From assembly GCF_002286735.1 (NCBI RefSeq), contig NZ_NRTA01000008.1, positions 62,001 through 126,000 of the forward strand: a stretch of 64,000 nt of DNA, written 5' to 3'. A program made the position numbers and the translations under genes. Positions 62,641 to 64,000 of this stretch are shown in pieces. Origin of the DNA: Leptolyngbya sp. BC1307. Its GTDB lineage: Bacteria; Cyanobacteriota; Cyanobacteriia; Phormidesmidales; Phormidesmidaceae. A model generated the notes under the pieces. That model saw nothing but the letters and a program-made list of their open reading frames with translations. It made no database searches and had not been told where the DNA came from. How positions within the stretch are numbered: position 1 is the stretch's first letter; each line of letters opens with the position of its first letter.

Positions 62641-63559
62641 ACATTAGGAAGTTGATTAAGCCAGGGATAAGCGAATCATTTTTTATCCCTAGCTAAGCCT
62701 GTGAGCAGGGCAGTAATCATTTCAATAAGGGAAGTGCGCCTCAATAAAGCACCGGGATCGTTGATCACTTTAGGGTGCATATAGCGGTTCTCGGTCGAGT
62801 GCGGTACGCTTTCAGCCCTGAAACCCTCGCCAGTCAGGAGTTGTTGCACCTCACCCGTTTAGGAGCCGCTATAACAGCCTCTGCTATGGATGGCGAGACT
62901 GAGGATGTCTCTGTAGGCTGGGGTCACAATGCTTAAAGAGCAGATTGCCAACTCCGCAAAAAGCAGAAAAAATCAATCTTTGACAACTCCGGAAGGGCTT
63001 AATATATCGATACAAACTTAGTATAGGCCTGGCAAAATACGATTTTTCGCCAATCCGGAAAGGCCTTGAAACTATTCTTATAAAGTTAAGAATAAGCTAG
63101 ATTTTTAATTGCGTTTCGACATATTCTTTATCAAAATTAAGCAGCTTAAACTAGATAGCTTTTACTCTTTAATTATCTCAACATAATTACGCAAAAAAAT
63201 CTAATTATGAAAATATCACTAGCAAAAATTAGGTGCAATTAACGTGGGTTAATTTGGTTAGGCTCACTAAAGTAGTAAACATGAAGGAAAGAGATAAAAA
63301 CCTGATCGAGAGCAAGCGGTTCACCCATCTGCTATTCGAAGATCGAAACGACTAGCACTTTCGCCAACAGCTTCAGCAGATCATCTCTCTATTTCAGTGC
63401 AAACTACCGCCATTCTGGTCGAGGAAGAGATTGTTCCTTTAGTTACAAAGAGGAATGTATTTCTAAACCTAACCCAGACTGCAAGCCGCAGGGGGCATTA
63501 CCTATACCCTGCCAACAAACTCACTTCAGGCAAAACTTGCCACTTCAGGAGAACACATC
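62641..63559. other. AT-rich intergenic region with candidate MITE
   Basis: About 920 bp, clearly more AT-rich than the rest and without HIP1 sites. It contains the candidate MITE at 62780-62873, an AGGGATAA/TTATCCCT hairpin without T-run near 62663-62691, a pair of imperfect CCGGAA-G-GGC-TT segments near 62985 and 63051, and a 24-codon frame at 63281-63355 that is too short to claim. The promoter and leader of the secreted protein at 63560 should lie here. Confidence 0.5.
62780..62873. mobile_element. Candidate MITE (about 94 bp)
   Basis: The left end TATAGCGGTTCTCGG and the right end (reversed) TATAGCGGCTCCTAA form imperfect terminal inverted repeats around an interior without a frame. TA at the ends would fit target duplication by an IS630-type transposase. 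No second copy in the window, so this is tentative. Confidence 0.45.
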
Positions 63560-64000
63560 ATGTTTGCTAAAACCTTCCGTAATATTCTAGTTGCTTCTAG
63601 CCTGCTCATCGGCGCATCGCTACTCGCTGGCCCTGCTGCCCTAGCAGCCACTGACAACGGCGAAGTAACCGGTACTGTCGCAGCCGTTAACGCCATTACG
63701 TTTAACCCAGCGACAGGTACAGTAATTACCGGTGGGGCCGCCGTGCCAGCTTACCCCATGGGGACATTAGACCTTCAAGACAACGCGGCCGCTGGCTGGA
63801 CCTTAAATGTGCAATCGCTTAACGGTGGCGAATTGCGCAAGGTAGGCTCTCCCACCGATCTTATTACCTACACGCAGCTAAAAACAGGTAATATTGGCGC
63901 TTCGACATCTGCCTCTGTAGACCTTGCGACGGCAGCTACTGACGAACTGTTGCACAGTTCTCTCTACGACCCTGCTGTAGCAGCAGGAGTCACTGGTGTT
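63560..64000 (+). CDS. Secreted protein with Sec signal peptide, 3' end beyond window
   Basis: 147 codons visible, no stop before the window end. ATG seven bases after AGGAGA. Signal peptide: basic start (MFAKTFRN), hydrophobic core (LLIGASLLAGPAA) and a probable cleavage after ALA-A near residue 30. The mature part is Thr/Ala/Gly-rich and probably beta-stranded (GEVTGTVAAVNAITFNP, YPMGTLDLQDNAAAGWTLNVQSLNGGELRKVG, ITYTQLKTGN), like bacterial surface or spore-coat/pilin-type adhesin modules, but no family was recognised. Codon use matches the neighbours despite the AT-rich leader. Confidence 0.8.
   Translation, partial: MFAKTFRNILVASSLLIGASLLAGPAALAATDNGEVTGTVAAVNAITFNPATGTVITGGAAVPAYPMGTLDLQDNAAAGWTLNVQSLNGGELRKVGSPTDLITYTQLKTGNIGASTSASVDLATAATDELLHSSLYDPAVAAGVTGV

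Noticed and set aside
62663-62691. AGGGATAA/TTATCCCT hairpin after the GGDEF-EAL gene
   Set aside because: No T-run follows, so it does not qualify as an intrinsic terminator; possibly chance.
63281-63355. 24-codon frame starting MKERDKNLIE
   Set aside because: Too short to support without conservation data.
1-64000. Search for CRISPR arrays, tRNA, rRNA and prophage genes
   Set aside because: No regularly spaced repeats, no cloverleaf with the TTCGA signature, and no phage structural genes were found by eye.

Overview
The window is cyanobacterial chromosome. The HIP1 octamer GCGATCGC recurs from end to end. There is an adjacent orange carotenoid protein and fluorescence recovery protein pair (ocp at 22250-23209, frp at 21742-22071, both minus). 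Many other genes belong to families typical of filamentous cyanobacteria: a HepA-like exporter, Uma2 nuclease, GAF/GGDEF/EAL proteins and a LOTUS-domain fragment. A red-algal-type vanadium haloperoxidase hints at a marine or brackish habitat, which is inference only. No tRNA, rRNA, CRISPR array or prophage was seen.

Layout. 1-9.3 kb: end of a DMT transporter, an RND efflux pump with its adaptor, an orphan DppC-type permease, and three small stress or unknown proteins ending at a clear terminator. 9.5-16.4 kb: a short-chain dehydrogenase, a single-module adenylation-carrier-reductase enzyme, and a convergent Cache sensor kinase that shares its stop tetranucleotide. 16.4-25.7 kb: membrane and regulatory oddities (a J-like plus HExxH membrane protein, a truncated histidine phosphatase lipoprotein, a DUF697-type GTPase), then frp-ocp, an acyltransferase and a divergent infC that appears to start at ATC. 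26-31 kb: vanadium haloperoxidase, a transposase relic, a GMC oxidoreductase and a GIY-YIG protein.

31-44 kb is a surface-polysaccharide locus: a polytopic membrane protein, four family-2 glycosyltransferases reading in both directions plus one more next to the left arm, one family-4 glycosyltransferase, a UDP-galactopyranose-mutase-like flavoenzyme and a HepA-like ABC exporter. Its right edge is scarred by a relic of a second mutase-like gene and by a frameshifted transposase. 44.9-50.1 kb holds housekeeping genes (glucokinase, Uma2 nuclease, trpB, RNase-D-like exonuclease) and a GT-B-like protein.

50.1-57.1 kb is dominated by a 2098-residue phosphoesterase fusion (choice-of-anchor I, OB-fold, EEP nuclease, 5'-nucleotidase, DUF4114). 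An 11-bp-periodic repeat resembling a Pho box lies about 350 bp upstream, suggesting induction by phosphate starvation to scavenge phosphate from DNA and nucleotides. 57.1-62.6 kb has a LOTUS-domain fragment and a signalling cluster: a NarL-type regulator, a GAF hybrid kinase whose GAF carries a Cys-His motif like cyanobacteriochromes, and a GAF-GGDEF-EAL protein with a degenerate GGDEF. The last kilobase is AT-rich, holds a candidate MITE, and ends in the start of a secreted protein.

A pattern running through the whole window is short perfect or near-perfect tandem duplications (9-16 bp), almost all between genes and each with its own private sequence.
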